Shown: positions 23,406-33,087, numbered from the stretch's first letter. The stretch: DNA of 64,000 bases from an uncultured Prolixibacteraceae bacterium (GCA_937915865.1 CALGIG010000076.1:124001-188000), one strand, 5' to 3'. A program made the numbers and translations. The notes: generated from the letters alone by a model not told the origin.

Positions 23406-25451
23406 CTATTTGATTGATAATGAATTTACCTGAACAAGTTTGCTATCAGAAAACGGGACTAAAACTTCCCATGATTGTTTTCCTGTTTCCGTTATCCGAA
23501 CTTTTACAGATTCTTTGTCTTTCGACAAAATTTCAGCCGTAACTTCAGGAGATTTACCTTTGGAAGGCCATAAAATCCAGACAAAGGTGTTACTGGATTT
23601 CAGTTGGCAGGTATAAATTGTAGTTGGACTGGATTCGTAGGTATTGTATTCTTTACTATACCAACCTTGTATTTCCGGTTTTTCCTGTCCTTTCGCCTGT
23701 GAGAGTTTCCAATCAGTTTTTCCCACTGGAATTACAGTAAGATTTCCATTTCGATTTGAAGTATAGGTTTTTCCCGATTTTTCAGTCTGCACCTGGTTCG
23801 AAGGATGCCAATGCCATAGAGTTTCAATTTGATGTGGTCTATCGGTTTTCAGATTATCGGCAATAATCCAAAATTTACCTCGTATGTAAAGCATTGCCCT
23901 TGTTTGACTGAATTTTCCGTCAATTCCTGAAAATTTGCTGAAAGTACCTGATCCATAGTCATAATCCTGTGTAATTGAATACAAAGATTCGTCAAGGGCT
24001 GTATCTGTTTTTGGCGTTCCGGCGGCTTGTCCTTTTCCGTCAACAAGGATAACATTGTGGCTCGTGCTTCCGGTGGCATATTTTCTGAATTTATTGGCAA
24101 CTTCGCCGCGGTAAGCAAATCGGCCACCGTCAACCAGTAAATCGCGCCCATAAGCGAAAACTGAAATATGCAGCATATCGTTGTGCTGGTGCCCGGTTCC
24201 CCAAGGACCAATATCGAAGAATGAGTATTGGGCGTCGGCATCAAAACTGCTACGCGAAATCAATTGTCCGGCATAAGGAAAAATATATGAAGGGCCATCT
24301 TTGGGTTTCAGGCCGCTTACCCCATTTTCGGCGATGTATTGCCAGTCGGGTCGTTGGTATTCGGCTGATGCTTTAACGATAGTTTCGCGGTTGTATACCT
24401 GGTCGGCATCGTTGTTCAGCAATCCGTATCCGTCGGGACGAATGGTTAATGCCAAATAGTTGTACATGGCTTCCAGTGTACGGGTATAATAGTCGGGAAG
24501 CGAAACATTGCTCTTTTTGCATATATCGGCAAAGAGTTTGAAATTGCTTAAAGCTACATGATGGTAGCTCGAAGTCAATTCTGTTTGCACGCCATCGGGA
24601 TAAACCTGGTCTTTCATACTGGCAACCATTGTTGAAATGGCGTAATCCATCCAGACTTTCGATTCTTTAAATTCGGGCCAGAAAGAAGCAACTGTTGCTA
24701 ATCCTGAAATTTCCATCGTTAGCCAGTTGCCCTGCGCATGAAAATTACGTGCATAGTGTGCGTGATCAGGTAAGCTGCTTAGTATAAGTAACTTTGTAGC
24801 TGGTGAAATTGTGTTGGTATTCCATAGTTCATAAAATATTCGGGCCCATGTTTTTACGCGAAAACTCACTTCCAGTCCGCGCCACATTGCTGTACTGCTT
24901 TTTAATTTTGGATAAGGCCAACTACTAATAATCCAATCTTTGGTAAATTCATCGATATAATTTACATACAGAGTGTTACCGGTTTTTAAATATGCTTCAA
25001 TCAGGTCGCGGGTTGGGTAATGACGGTTGAGAGCCCAAGCCCATTCAATATCATCTTCGGGGCCATTGTATGTCCATTTCAAATGGCCATCTTCTAACCT
25101 TGGAACCTTTCCTGAAACATTCTGAAAAGTGTATATATCCTGAAGAATTGAATCGGCATAACTGATTGTATGGGTCGAATAAGCTGGCAAATCCTGCTTT
25201 ATACGTGATGTTTTTGAATAATAGTCGAGTAAATTTTTGCAGGCCAGTTTTATATTTCCTGAAACGTAAGCCTTTTTTACATCTTTTAACCCGGGATAAT
25301 CCATATCCAGGTTTTGAAAAATGTATTTAATCTGTTCAGGATAAAGGATACAAACCTCGTCGATCGTTTGAATCTTATGCCAGTTAGATTGGGCATTTCC
25401 AATAAACTGGAAAATACAAAAAAGGAAAATTAATGGTCCGTAGGTTTTCAT
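23406..25451 (-). CDS. Heparinase II/III family polysaccharide lyase
   Basis: A 681-residue secreted lyase, signal peptide ending FIGNAQ. The heparinase II/III N-terminal toroid is seen in KWTYNGPEDDIEWAWALNRHYPTRDLIEAY and HAQGNWLTMEISGLATVASFWPEFK, and the tyrosine/histidine region in ELTSSYHHVALSNF. The C-terminal domain has the classic GHQHNDMLHISVFAYGRDLLVDGGRFAY and GSTSHNVILVDGKGQ. It fits heparinase III/PL12-like or PL33/PL35-like enzymes. Only 3 bp separate it from the PL8 gene downstream. Confidence 0.88.
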   Translation of the reverse strand: MKTYGPLIFLFCIFQFIGNAQSNWHKIQTIDEVCILYPEQIKYIFQNLDMDYPGLKDVKKAYVSGNIKLACKNLLDYYSKTSRIKQDLPAYSTHTISYADSILQDIYTFQNVSGKVPRLEDGHLKWTYNGPEDDIEWAWALNRHYPTRDLIEAYLKTGNTLYVNYIDEFTKDWIISSWPYPKLKSSTAMWRGLEVSFRVKTWARIFYELWNTNTISPATKLLILSSLPDHAHYARNFHAQGNWLTMEISGLATVASFWPEFKESKVWMDYAISTMVASMKDQVYPDGVQTELTSSYHHVALSNFKLFADICKKSNVSLPDYYTRTLEAMYNYLALTIRPDGYGLLNNDADQVYNRETIVKASAEYQRPDWQYIAENGVSGLKPKDGPSYIFPYAGQLISRSSFDADAQYSFFDIGPWGTGHQHNDMLHISVFAYGRDLLVDGGRFAYRGEVANKFRKYATGSTSHNVILVDGKGQAAGTPKTDTALDESLYSITQDYDYGSGTFSKFSGIDGKFSQTRAMLYIRGKFWIIADNLKTDRPHQIETLWHWHPSNQVQTEKSGKTYTSNRNGNLTVIPVGKTDWKLSQAKGQEKPEIQGWYSKEYNTYESSPTTIYTCQLKSSNTFVWILWPSKGKSPEVTAEILSKDKESVKVRITETGKQSWEVLVPFSDSKLVQVNSLSIK

Positions 25452-25463
25452 TGGTTAAATAGC

Positions 25464-25631
25464 TTAGTTTTTTCTGTGTCGGTGAAGGTAAAGTTGGCTT
25501 GGCTGCGGCAAGGGTTCGGGTTGGTCAGGAATAAGAGTGGCGTAACTCGTTATTCTTTTCTGCGAATAAACAAGTTCTGAAATCAGTATTCCCAACAAAC
25601 AAAAAATATATGAACTTTTGTAAATGCGCAT
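25464..25631 (-). CDS. Short secreted peptide or gene remnant, 55 aa
   Basis: An intact small frame starts 3 bp after the stop of the upstream heparinase and ends 12 bp before the start of the next. The peptide has a clear signal sequence (MRIYKSSYIFCLLGILISEL, cleavage near VYSQ) and then only about 30 residues, rich in proline and glutamine (PDQPEPLPQPSQ) and ending RHRKN. It may be a real small exported peptide or the stump of a deleted secreted enzyme whose signal peptide survived. I know no family. Confidence 0.45.
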   Translation of the reverse strand: MRIYKSSYIFCLLGILISELVYSQKRITSYATLIPDQPEPLPQPSQLYLHRHRKN

Positions 25632-25634
25632 ATT

Positions 25635-27710
25635 TTACTTTTTTAGTACCAGACCTTCGCTGGTATTTGTGTAACCAAAAACATATTGTTTACCGCTTTT
25701 TACAAACGAAACGCTGATATTCCCGGCTTTGTCTTTACTGATTTTTGCAGACTGGGCTATCTTTTGGGCTTCACCTGTTGAATTTACCGAAGTAAAAATG
25801 CTGGCTATCAATGATTTTTCGTTGGTTGATTTAATGATGGTATCGAAGTAATCAATCCAGCTGAATTTGCTTGTAGCATTCACGAACATAGATGCGTGAC
25901 GGCCCCCTTCTATCTGTAGTTTATCGGTACAAAGAGGGATCATAACCATTTTGCCTTCAGTTCCATTTAACATCACTAAATCGTCTACAATTTGATAATT
26001 CACTCCGGGATGAAACCGAACCTGTATTTTTGATCCGGTATTAGCTTTTATTTCGTCGAGAACAACTGCAACAACTGGTTTATCAAGACTAACATGGCGT
26101 CGCCATTCCTTTAATTCAATTTTGGGGTAAGCGTTGCTTGGATCCATCAAAACATAGTCGCGGGTTGGCGTTGTTCTAAAATCGAGAACTTTGCCTCCCA
26201 CTTCGTAATTGTATGGCTTTTTGTATAGTTTGCCCGGAATTTGTTTTTCGCCATTAACAAATACAACATTGTGGCCTTCGCTTGATGCTTGCGGGTAATC
26301 CCATCTTACTTCGTCGAAATATTTCTGATCGTAACCACCACTACCAAGGTCCCGAATGTAATTTTCGTTTTTCCAGTTGATAATGAAATGACCAATGTCC
26401 AGGTGCCCGTGGTGTGGATCATCGTTCATGCCAGCCTTACCAACAATAGCGAATTTGTCTGGATCTTTGAAGTCGGTACGCATAACCCACCAATCGGTAG
26501 TTCTGAAATGTATTGAAGCTAGTTTCGGCTCGGTTGGCGTAATGGAAGGACGTGGCCAAAGAATATCGAAAATATCTGTTCCTTCGGTAAAGAATTCTTT
26601 CCGGTACCAGGCAGCCGCACCATTTTTTGTTTCGGTTGCCAGTTTATTGATCAGGTGCGAATTCCCGGTTTTTTCAGACCGTGAGTCTTCAAAATTAGCA
26701 GAATTTACACCGGGAAGTGAGATGTAAATGGGGAAAGTAGCCGGATTGTTTTTCAACCGTTCGTTTTCAAACAGGTTATATTTGCCTCTGCTTAACCGGT
26801 TTAATGCATCGGCAAAAAAGGTTGATGTATGAATTCCATAAGTCCAGTAAACGCTACCTTCCTGCCATTCGCCGTCGACACCAAGCTGGCTAAGCATATT
26901 GTTTATGCGGTTGTACGATTCGGCAACAATATCGGTAAGTTGTGGGTTTTCAGTCAGCAAAGTTAAACCAGTCAGGCCTACTCCCGAATTATTAACACCA
27001 CACCAGTTGCAACGATAGGCCGATGCCCACCAGTGAAATTCGTAATTTCCGCGCACACGGGTAACAACTTTTTCGATGAGTGCCCCTCTGAGACGATCGC
27101 GCTGGGCCGGGGTCAAAGCGGAATAAAGCCAATCGTAAACGGCAGCCATCATCCGTGCAGTGTCGCCATTATAATGGTCGAAGTTAAAACATACCTGGTC
27201 GTCGGGCACATTCCATGGCATGACGCGTGAATAAATGATCGGAAACTCGTGCGGTCGTAACGTCCAACTGGGCAAATCGCAAATCGCATCAGCAAATTCA
27301 AAAGCTTTTTCGGCATAGCGTTTATCGCCTGTCATTTGGTACAAAAACGCCAGGTTGAAAGCATTTCCACGGTACGACAAGAAATAGTTTTCGTATTTCA
27401 ACTCTCTGTCGGCTTCAGACCATCCGGCCCTTGGATTTTTTCCCGGAACCGGAGCCTGGTAATCAACAGGCATTGCAACTAACATTTTCGCTTCAGCTTC
27501 AAGCCTTCTGAATATGTCGTTACTTTCTTTGTCGGTTTTTATCCGGTTCACTATTTCCGGTTTCTCCTGATCGGTAAAATACAGATAAGGGTGTTTTAGT
27601 GACTGAATATCAATGGCTTTTTCAATATCTGTTTTGGATATTTGGCCAACAACTGAAAAAGAAAGTGCTAAAAATGCCAATAGCAGACAAGTAATCTTTG
27701 GTTTATTCAT
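25635..27710 (-). CDS. Heparinase II/III family polysaccharide lyase
   Basis: A 691-residue secreted lyase with signal peptide ending FSVVGQ. Toroid: HPYLYFTDQEKPEIVNRIK, NAFNLAFLYQMTGDKRYAEKAFEFAD, AVYDWLYSALTPAQRDRLR and GVDGEWQEGSVYWTYGIHTSTFF. The beta domain holds DDPHHGHLDIGHFIINWKNENYIRDLGSGGYD and SSEGHNVVFVNGEKQ, the usual histidine-bearing segments. It differs strongly from its two neighbours, so the three lyases probably cut different linkages; a PL21-like or related group is possible. Confidence 0.86.
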   Translation of the reverse strand: MNKPKITCLLLAFLALSFSVVGQISKTDIEKAIDIQSLKHPYLYFTDQEKPEIVNRIKTDKESNDIFRRLEAEAKMLVAMPVDYQAPVPGKNPRAGWSEADRELKYENYFLSYRGNAFNLAFLYQMTGDKRYAEKAFEFADAICDLPSWTLRPHEFPIIYSRVMPWNVPDDQVCFNFDHYNGDTARMMAAVYDWLYSALTPAQRDRLRGALIEKVVTRVRGNYEFHWWASAYRCNWCGVNNSGVGLTGLTLLTENPQLTDIVAESYNRINNMLSQLGVDGEWQEGSVYWTYGIHTSTFFADALNRLSRGKYNLFENERLKNNPATFPIYISLPGVNSANFEDSRSEKTGNSHLINKLATETKNGAAAWYRKEFFTEGTDIFDILWPRPSITPTEPKLASIHFRTTDWWVMRTDFKDPDKFAIVGKAGMNDDPHHGHLDIGHFIINWKNENYIRDLGSGGYDQKYFDEVRWDYPQASSEGHNVVFVNGEKQIPGKLYKKPYNYEVGGKVLDFRTTPTRDYVLMDPSNAYPKIELKEWRRHVSLDKPVVAVVLDEIKANTGSKIQVRFHPGVNYQIVDDLVMLNGTEGKMVMIPLCTDKLQIEGGRHASMFVNATSKFSWIDYFDTIIKSTNEKSLIASIFTSVNSTGEAQKIAQSAKISKDKAGNISVSFVKSGKQYVFGYTNTSEGLVLKK

Positions 27711-27746
27711 TTTAGTTTAATTTGAAGGTTAACTGAATTGGTAAAT

Positions 27747-29618
27747 TTATTTCCAATCGGTTAATTTCTTCTTAAATCCGGTACTTTTTTCATCGGTAGT
27801 TTCAGGAATTAACTCTACCTGGAAGGCCGTTTTCTGACCTGCTTCCAGTTTCAGTTCAAAACCCACCAAAACTGTTCCCGGATTTTGTGCATCGTAAGTT
27901 GTTGTTGGTGTAGTCGACCAAGTTTTCATGTTTACCGGAAGGTTTGTATCCACCTTCAGCACTAATTTTTTCCCGTCTTTAGTCAGAACAATTGACTTTT
28001 CATGCAATTCTGGTGTGGCGGTTGTCATCATTGTCCAGCGAACCACGGCAGGTTTGTTGTCTGTCTCCAGTTCGTCGCTGATAACCACATATTTCTGATC
28101 GACAATGGCTACTCCGCGTTTTGCTGATTTCAGTTGGTCGCTGTAAATGGAGGATAAATCTGTCATGGCGAACATGAATCCGGGCTTGTCAGAAAACTCA
28201 TCGATTTTGGCGTATCCTTTTACATTCTGAAGCTGATCGTTGATCGTGAGTGTGTTGTGTGCTCTGTTGTTTAATCTGAAAATAGTCCAGCGTTGTGCAT
28301 TTTGCTCGCGGCCCCACAATGCAATGCCTTTCGATTCGAGTGATTCATAGTCCTGCGCACCAAAATCCGAAGCCCAGCGAATGCCATTGGCTTCCATCAC
28401 AAAAGAGCCAATATCCATGTGGGCATGGTTGACTGACGGAGAGCCGGTTTTAAAGCCGAGGTAAATAGCGTTGGGATCGGTCCACGAGGTACGCATCAAA
28501 GCAACAGGGTTTGCCCCCTGCCCTTTCCAGGCTTTTGCTTTTGGTTCCGAAATTTTTTCAAGAACTGTTCCTTTTCCCCAGATCATCACTGCAGGCAATA
28601 AGCGGTCGCGTGTAAAACCAGAATAGTCGTCGCGTTGCAGGTAGTTTTTTTCGACCCATAACTGCGAAGGATCGTTATTGCGTTTTGCAAACCAGAACAT
28701 CGCAGGACTTAAACTTCCGCCCAGGCCGCTGTCGCCCCAGTTGTAGCATTGTCCGGTTACTCCGGTCATATTTTGTAAAAAGCCTGAGGTAAGCAAGAAT
28801 CCCGGAGTTTTCGATAAGCCGAAATCGGTACCAAATATTTTTTCGATGGCGCTGAGGAACATCACATTAAACGATGTACCATAACCCCAGTAACCGTAAC
28901 CTTCGGGATAAGCGCCATCAGGTTTGTATTCGTCCATAGGCAAATGGATGGAATTTAATGCGCGGTCGATAACTGTTTTGGCCAGTTCGGGTTCATTTTC
29001 GGCAATGGCCAGAGCGCCATAAGTCATTCCAGCGTTGCATACCTGGTTCCAGTTATTTACAACTTTTAGCCAACTGTTGTATTTTTCGTCGAACGATTGC
29101 TTAAGCCCTTTATTAATAATTGCTTCTCGAATAGTTTGTTTCGATTTGTCGGTCAATGCCGGGTAGAGCCAGTCGTAGCCAATGGAAACGGCCATTGTCA
29201 TTTCGGCCACATCCAGAAAATGCGATGGATTCCAGTCGGTAAAATTTGAAATGGCCAGCAATTCTTTCTCGCACCGGTCGAAATATTTCTGCTCACCTGT
29301 CATTCGCCACGCATACGAAAGCTGGAAAATACGACGCAGTGCTTCTCTCGATTTGTCGAGCAGGCGGCGGCCAATCTGGATACGCTCAACCGGCGGAAGA
29401 TCGATGATGCGGTCGCTTTCTTTCAGGATAGCTTCGTGCATTTTTTCCCAAACCTGGCTTTCGGCAATCGATTGCTCAATTTGTTGTTTTTCGTCGCCAA
29501 AAAGTAAGATGCGCGGATGAGCTTGGTTTGTTACAGTTTTTATCGAAATAGATTGCTGTGCTTTAGCGCCCAGACATGCGAAAGTTAAAAATATCAGTAA
29601 AATCCTGAGGTTTTTCAT
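27747..29618 (-). CDS. Heparinase II/III family (PL15-like) exolyase candidate
   Basis: A 623-residue secreted protein, signal peptide ending LGAKAQ. An alpha/alpha toroid (HPRILLFGDEKQQIEQSI, FQLSYAWRMTGEQKYFDRCEKELLAI, SIGYDWLYPALTD, NWNQVCNAGMTYGALAI) is followed by the beta-sandwich with SVNHAHMDIGSFVMEANGIRWASDFGAQDY and NNRAHNTLTIND. The layout resembles exo-acting PL15/PL17-type lyases that release unsaturated monosaccharides. The subfamily is a guess. Confidence 0.85.
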   Translation of the reverse strand: MKNLRILLIFLTFACLGAKAQQSISIKTVTNQAHPRILLFGDEKQQIEQSIAESQVWEKMHEAILKESDRIIDLPPVERIQIGRRLLDKSREALRRIFQLSYAWRMTGEQKYFDRCEKELLAISNFTDWNPSHFLDVAEMTMAVSIGYDWLYPALTDKSKQTIREAIINKGLKQSFDEKYNSWLKVVNNWNQVCNAGMTYGALAIAENEPELAKTVIDRALNSIHLPMDEYKPDGAYPEGYGYWGYGTSFNVMFLSAIEKIFGTDFGLSKTPGFLLTSGFLQNMTGVTGQCYNWGDSGLGGSLSPAMFWFAKRNNDPSQLWVEKNYLQRDDYSGFTRDRLLPAVMIWGKGTVLEKISEPKAKAWKGQGANPVALMRTSWTDPNAIYLGFKTGSPSVNHAHMDIGSFVMEANGIRWASDFGAQDYESLESKGIALWGREQNAQRWTIFRLNNRAHNTLTINDQLQNVKGYAKIDEFSDKPGFMFAMTDLSSIYSDQLKSAKRGVAIVDQKYVVISDELETDNKPAVVRWTMMTTATPELHEKSIVLTKDGKKLVLKVDTNLPVNMKTWSTTPTTTYDAQNPGTVLVGFELKLEAGQKTAFQVELIPETTDEKSTGFKKKLTDWK

Positions 29619-29654
29619 TGTTGTATGGTTTAGGTAATTTTGCTCAAATTTAAT

Positions 29655-30620
29655 TTATTCTGGTTGTTTATCAGTCCATAACTTAAAATCGTCCCAATAA
29701 ATCTGCAAGGTTTTTCCCTGTGATTTCATGTACTGAATTAAAGCTTTCGAAGTATAAAGTTTCAATGGATTAAAATCGGTAACTCCATCGGGTGCCGGGT
29801 CTTTGGTGTTGTGCGTAATTGCCTGTTGATCGAAAATAATTGCTTTTTGTCCACCATCGGGCTGAATAGTCATGTAAAACCGGCCGTTTTCGGCATTGCC
29901 TTCCTTGTAATAGTATTCAAGCGTAAACCATTGCCCAATTGGTACCTTAGTTTTTGGGTTGGTAACCGACCAGATGGTTGTATATTTCTGGCTTCCATCG
30001 GCAAACAACTCGCAGTCCTGGGCGTCGAGAATGAAATAAAGATCACTCTCCGATACCGAAGGTTTTCCAATTCCTAAAGTAATGCGGAAGCCATAAGGAA
30101 CGGTTGGGCTCCAGGTAACATTGTTCCAGAATTCGGCTATGGTGAGCCAGGTAATTTTGTCGGTGAAAGTACGAACAACATTAAAATCGGCTGGCAAAAA
30201 AACACGTTCCGACTGGTAAAATTCCTTCATGCCCTTGTTACCATACAAGTTGGCCTGAATTCGTCCCTTCAAATCTCCCACGTTGGGTTGATCAAGCCAG
30301 AATTGCAACACATGATTTTGAGGATTTCCAGGTTCAGGAATAATTTTGGCATAGCGCATAGTTGAGTCTCCACCCTGGTATTGAAGAACGAAACTTCCAA
30401 TCATTGGGTTGGCATCCAAATCGTTGACCCAGTTATTGTGGTCAGGAAAAGAATAATCTATACCAGAAACATCGGCATCGTCGCCTCGCGAAATTACTTT
30501 CGAATTCGGTTCAAATCCGGATTGAAATATCAAGGTGCCATTGGTTTTTTCTTCCATTTTTTCCTGAGCACATCCGCTCAACGCCAGAAGTAATAAAATT
30601 GCCAGGGAAGCAGTTTTCAT
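29655..30620 (-). CDS. Jelly-roll lipoprotein, possible polysaccharide lyase or glycan-binding protein
   Basis: A 321-residue lipoprotein with signal LLLLALSGC, so probably on the cell surface. The body looks like one concanavalin-type beta jelly roll: GTLIFQSGFEPNSKVI, NHVLQFWLDQPNVGDLKGRIQANLYG, YGFRITLGIGKPS, GQWFTLEYYYKEGNAENGRFYMTI and the closing strand KTLQIYWDDFKLW. It resembles PL7/PL20-type folds but I see no proven catalytic motif; a binding role is equally possible. It ends 36 bp before the next lyase and starts 1 bp after its neighbour. Confidence 0.65.
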   Translation of the reverse strand: MKTASLAILLLLALSGCAQEKMEEKTNGTLIFQSGFEPNSKVISRGDDADVSGIDYSFPDHNNWVNDLDANPMIGSFVLQYQGGDSTMRYAKIIPEPGNPQNHVLQFWLDQPNVGDLKGRIQANLYGNKGMKEFYQSERVFLPADFNVVRTFTDKITWLTIAEFWNNVTWSPTVPYGFRITLGIGKPSVSESDLYFILDAQDCELFADGSQKYTTIWSVTNPKTKVPIGQWFTLEYYYKEGNAENGRFYMTIQPDGGQKAIIFDQQAITHNTKDPAPDGVTDFNPLKLYTSKALIQYMKSQGKTLQIYWDDFKLWTDKQPE

Positions 30621-30621
30621 T

Positions 30622-32703
30622 TTAGTTCATGATAATAAATTTTTCACTACTGATTTTTTCGTTCGATTTTAAGTCGGTGCCATTTCCGGCGTATCTATTA
30701 TTCAAAATACTAACTTGTGACGCTGAATACGATTCGACTCCAAATCCGCCATTGTACTGTATCTGATTGTTTACAAGAGAAACGTTAACAGCTCCTTTAT
30801 GTAAAAATTCAATCATTATTCCACTACGGTCGTTGGCTTCAATCAGGTTTCCCGATGCTGTTATGATGTTGCATTCGGTAATCTGAATTCCGAAAAAGCC
30901 ATTGCGGGCAATTTCGTTGGCAATAATTTGCGTATTGGTGCAATTGGTTAAAGCAATACCGCTTCCAAAAGGCGAAGTGTCGAGACGGCAGTTTTTTACT
31001 AAAATATCCGAACAATGTGTAAGCAGCAAATTGTGCTGAAGTTTTGGTCCGGGAACCACGCTCGATCCATTTTCATTCAAATCGCAACTGTTGATTTCAA
31101 CATTTTTTGCCCCGCTTATAAAAATGCCGTTGTAAGTGCAATTTCTTACTGTCACATTTTTAATGGTAATGTTTTGCAATTGATTTTCGCGTTGTCCAAG
31201 GAAAATAATTCCTCCCCGGTTGCTTCCGCCGCGATACGAACGTTTGCCGTTTGGGTCAGTGCCCATGTCGGGATCAGGAGAGCCTTCTACAACCAGGTTG
31301 CACAGAGTTATGTTGTTCATGTTGTCGCTGGCATTTGCAATGGCGTCGCGCATTCCCGAAGCAGGATCGAGCAACAAAATGGTTTCAAGTCCTTCACCTG
31401 AAAGGGTAACTCCCGAAGGTATTTTTAATGTTGCCGGTAGTTTGTGCAAACCCGCTTTAGCCAAAACCCAGCCATTATTTTGCGCTGCTTTGTCTAAGGC
31501 TTCCTGAACGGATTGACCGGGATTTACCGTAATAATATTTTCTGAAGGCTGTGTGATTGCCTTATCGAGTGCTCCTGTTGGATAAGCTACAGACGAAACA
31601 GCTGGTTTACCCAAATTTGCGACGGGTTTATTATCCGGAGCCCTGAAAGCAGTTAATACACTTCGCGTAGCCTTGGGCCTAATAGAATCGGCAGCCATTT
31701 TCGTATAAGGCATTTGGAGCCCTTTTGATGTGTAGTGACGATACACGTATTCGTAGTCGTCGCGAAGATTTTTAGCGCGCTCCGAAATTTTTCCATAGCA
31801 ATGCGGTGTTTTTCCCATCAGGAATTGGGCTGTGTATTCGTAACCCAAAGCCAGGCGATTATTCCCGATTGAGAACAAATCTACACCTTGCGTATAGGCA
31901 ACTTTGGCTGCACCAGCAAATTCGCCCAGACCAAGCTGAACATGTCCCTGGTCGCGCATCGATTCCTGGCACTGGCCACTCGGATATATATATTTTAACA
32001 GGCTTCCGTTTACCGGCGAATGCAAAAAATGGTCGATAGCATTGTTAAACATTTCGCGGTTATCGGTAAAAATAGCAATGGCCAGAATGGAATGGATGAT
32101 AGCTCCGTCCCAGTTGCCGTTGGCCTGTGTGTAATAAAACCGCATGAGTGGGTAATAAACGGTCATCAGCATTTGAGTGAACATGTCGATATCTTTTGGT
32201 TGCCAGCCTGAGTTATTGTATTTAAGGATTTCAGCGGCATTGCAAAGTAAATAGCCAGTCCAGCCGGCCAGTAATTTAGCATCGTTGTAATCAAAGTCCC
32301 ACAAAACGGGCGACCATGTGTTCAGTATCTGGGTAGCTTTATCTGCATATTTCTGGTCGTTTGTAATGTACCAAAGCAAGGCGCAATTGTAGGCCATGTT
32401 GGCACTTTTCGACAAGTCGTCGCCGCCAATGTTTGGTTTCCCGTAAGGTCCACGCACTACATGGGCGAATGGTTTAATTTCTTTATCAAGGTTAACTGAA
32501 GCTTTTAAACTGTCGAAGGCCGTTTTCCAGGGCTGCGTTCCGGCCAAAACCTGTTTTTTCATATAGGCCATGTCAGCCGAAGTTTGGTCTATTCCAGGAT
32601 GGATGAATTTCTGTCCTGAAGCATTGAATGCAATAAGATTAAGTAAAAGAAACAAAGCACATAAGCTTAAACTTTTATTCAGGTAATTGGACAAGGTTTT
32701 CAT
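30622..32703 (-). CDS. Two-domain enzyme: alginate-lyase-type toroid fused to right-handed beta-helix
   Basis: A 693-residue secreted protein, signal peptide ending AFNASGQ. Residues about 30-350 form an alginate lyase superfamily toroid (SKSANMAYNCALLWYITNDQKYADKATQILNTW, NGNWDGAIIHSILAIAIFTDN, CQESMRDQGHVQLGLGEFAGAAKVAY). Residues about 390-690 form a parallel beta-helix with repeated coils (NITIKNVTVRNCTYNGIFIS, NVEINSCDLNENG, QIIANEIARNGFFGIQITECN). Such helices occur in pectate lyases and epimerases. One chain may hold a lyase plus a second lyase, an epimerase or a binding module. Confidence 0.82.
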   Translation of the reverse strand: MKTLSNYLNKSLSLCALFLLLNLIAFNASGQKFIHPGIDQTSADMAYMKKQVLAGTQPWKTAFDSLKASVNLDKEIKPFAHVVRGPYGKPNIGGDDLSKSANMAYNCALLWYITNDQKYADKATQILNTWSPVLWDFDYNDAKLLAGWTGYLLCNAAEILKYNNSGWQPKDIDMFTQMLMTVYYPLMRFYYTQANGNWDGAIIHSILAIAIFTDNREMFNNAIDHFLHSPVNGSLLKYIYPSGQCQESMRDQGHVQLGLGEFAGAAKVAYTQGVDLFSIGNNRLALGYEYTAQFLMGKTPHCYGKISERAKNLRDDYEYVYRHYTSKGLQMPYTKMAADSIRPKATRSVLTAFRAPDNKPVANLGKPAVSSVAYPTGALDKAITQPSENIITVNPGQSVQEALDKAAQNNGWVLAKAGLHKLPATLKIPSGVTLSGEGLETILLLDPASGMRDAIANASDNMNNITLCNLVVEGSPDPDMGTDPNGKRSYRGGSNRGGIIFLGQRENQLQNITIKNVTVRNCTYNGIFISGAKNVEINSCDLNENGSSVVPGPKLQHNLLLTHCSDILVKNCRLDTSPFGSGIALTNCTNTQIIANEIARNGFFGIQITECNIITASGNLIEANDRSGIMIEFLHKGAVNVSLVNNQIQYNGGFGVESYSASQVSILNNRYAGNGTDLKSNEKISSEKFIIMN

Positions 32704-33087
32704 TGTAAATTAGTTGGTTAAAGCCAGAAGAGCTTGTGTTGGAAATGATGGTTCTCGGTTAAAAACCTGAAAGCTGCCCAACAGTAGGGCCTTGCTTTCA
32801 GGAAAATGGTTTAGAAATAGTTGTGTGTTTATTGTTGAAAGGATTAACTGTGAATAACAACTATTTGAGGTTTAGTCTAGTTAAAAAATAAGGTTAGGAA
32901 CATTGGTGAGTTCCGTGAATATTGGTAGAATGATGCCCAAAATCATTCATGAAATGTTTTGAGCATCATTTACGTTCCATAGTAAAGAAGGCTATTTCAT
33001 GTGTATATTTTTTGTTTTTTTAATTGCCACATGGAATTCGCATGATTAGAAAATATTCATTTCGAATGGTGTTTTCTGGAATCATAC
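32704..33087. promoter_or_regulatory. Intergenic region between surface lipoprotein genes and lyase genes
   Basis: A 384-bp stretch without a supportable gene. It contains two hairpins: one near 32766-32802 with a U-tract on the - strand, and one at 32929-32970 (AATGATGC / GCATCATT with inner CAAAA / TTTTG pairs). The arrangement separates the SusC/SusD/lipoprotein unit from the enzyme unit and probably terminates or attenuates the first transcript. Confidence 0.45.
32756..32802 (-). terminator. Rho-independent terminator after the SusC/SusD unit
   Basis: In the leftward direction CCTGAAAGC, an inner CCC/GGG pair and GCTTTCAGG form a strong stem (32766-32802), followed at once by TTTTTAACC. 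It lies 285 bp after the DUF4466 stop. It should lower transcription of the lyase genes relative to the surface import genes. Confidence 0.7.
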
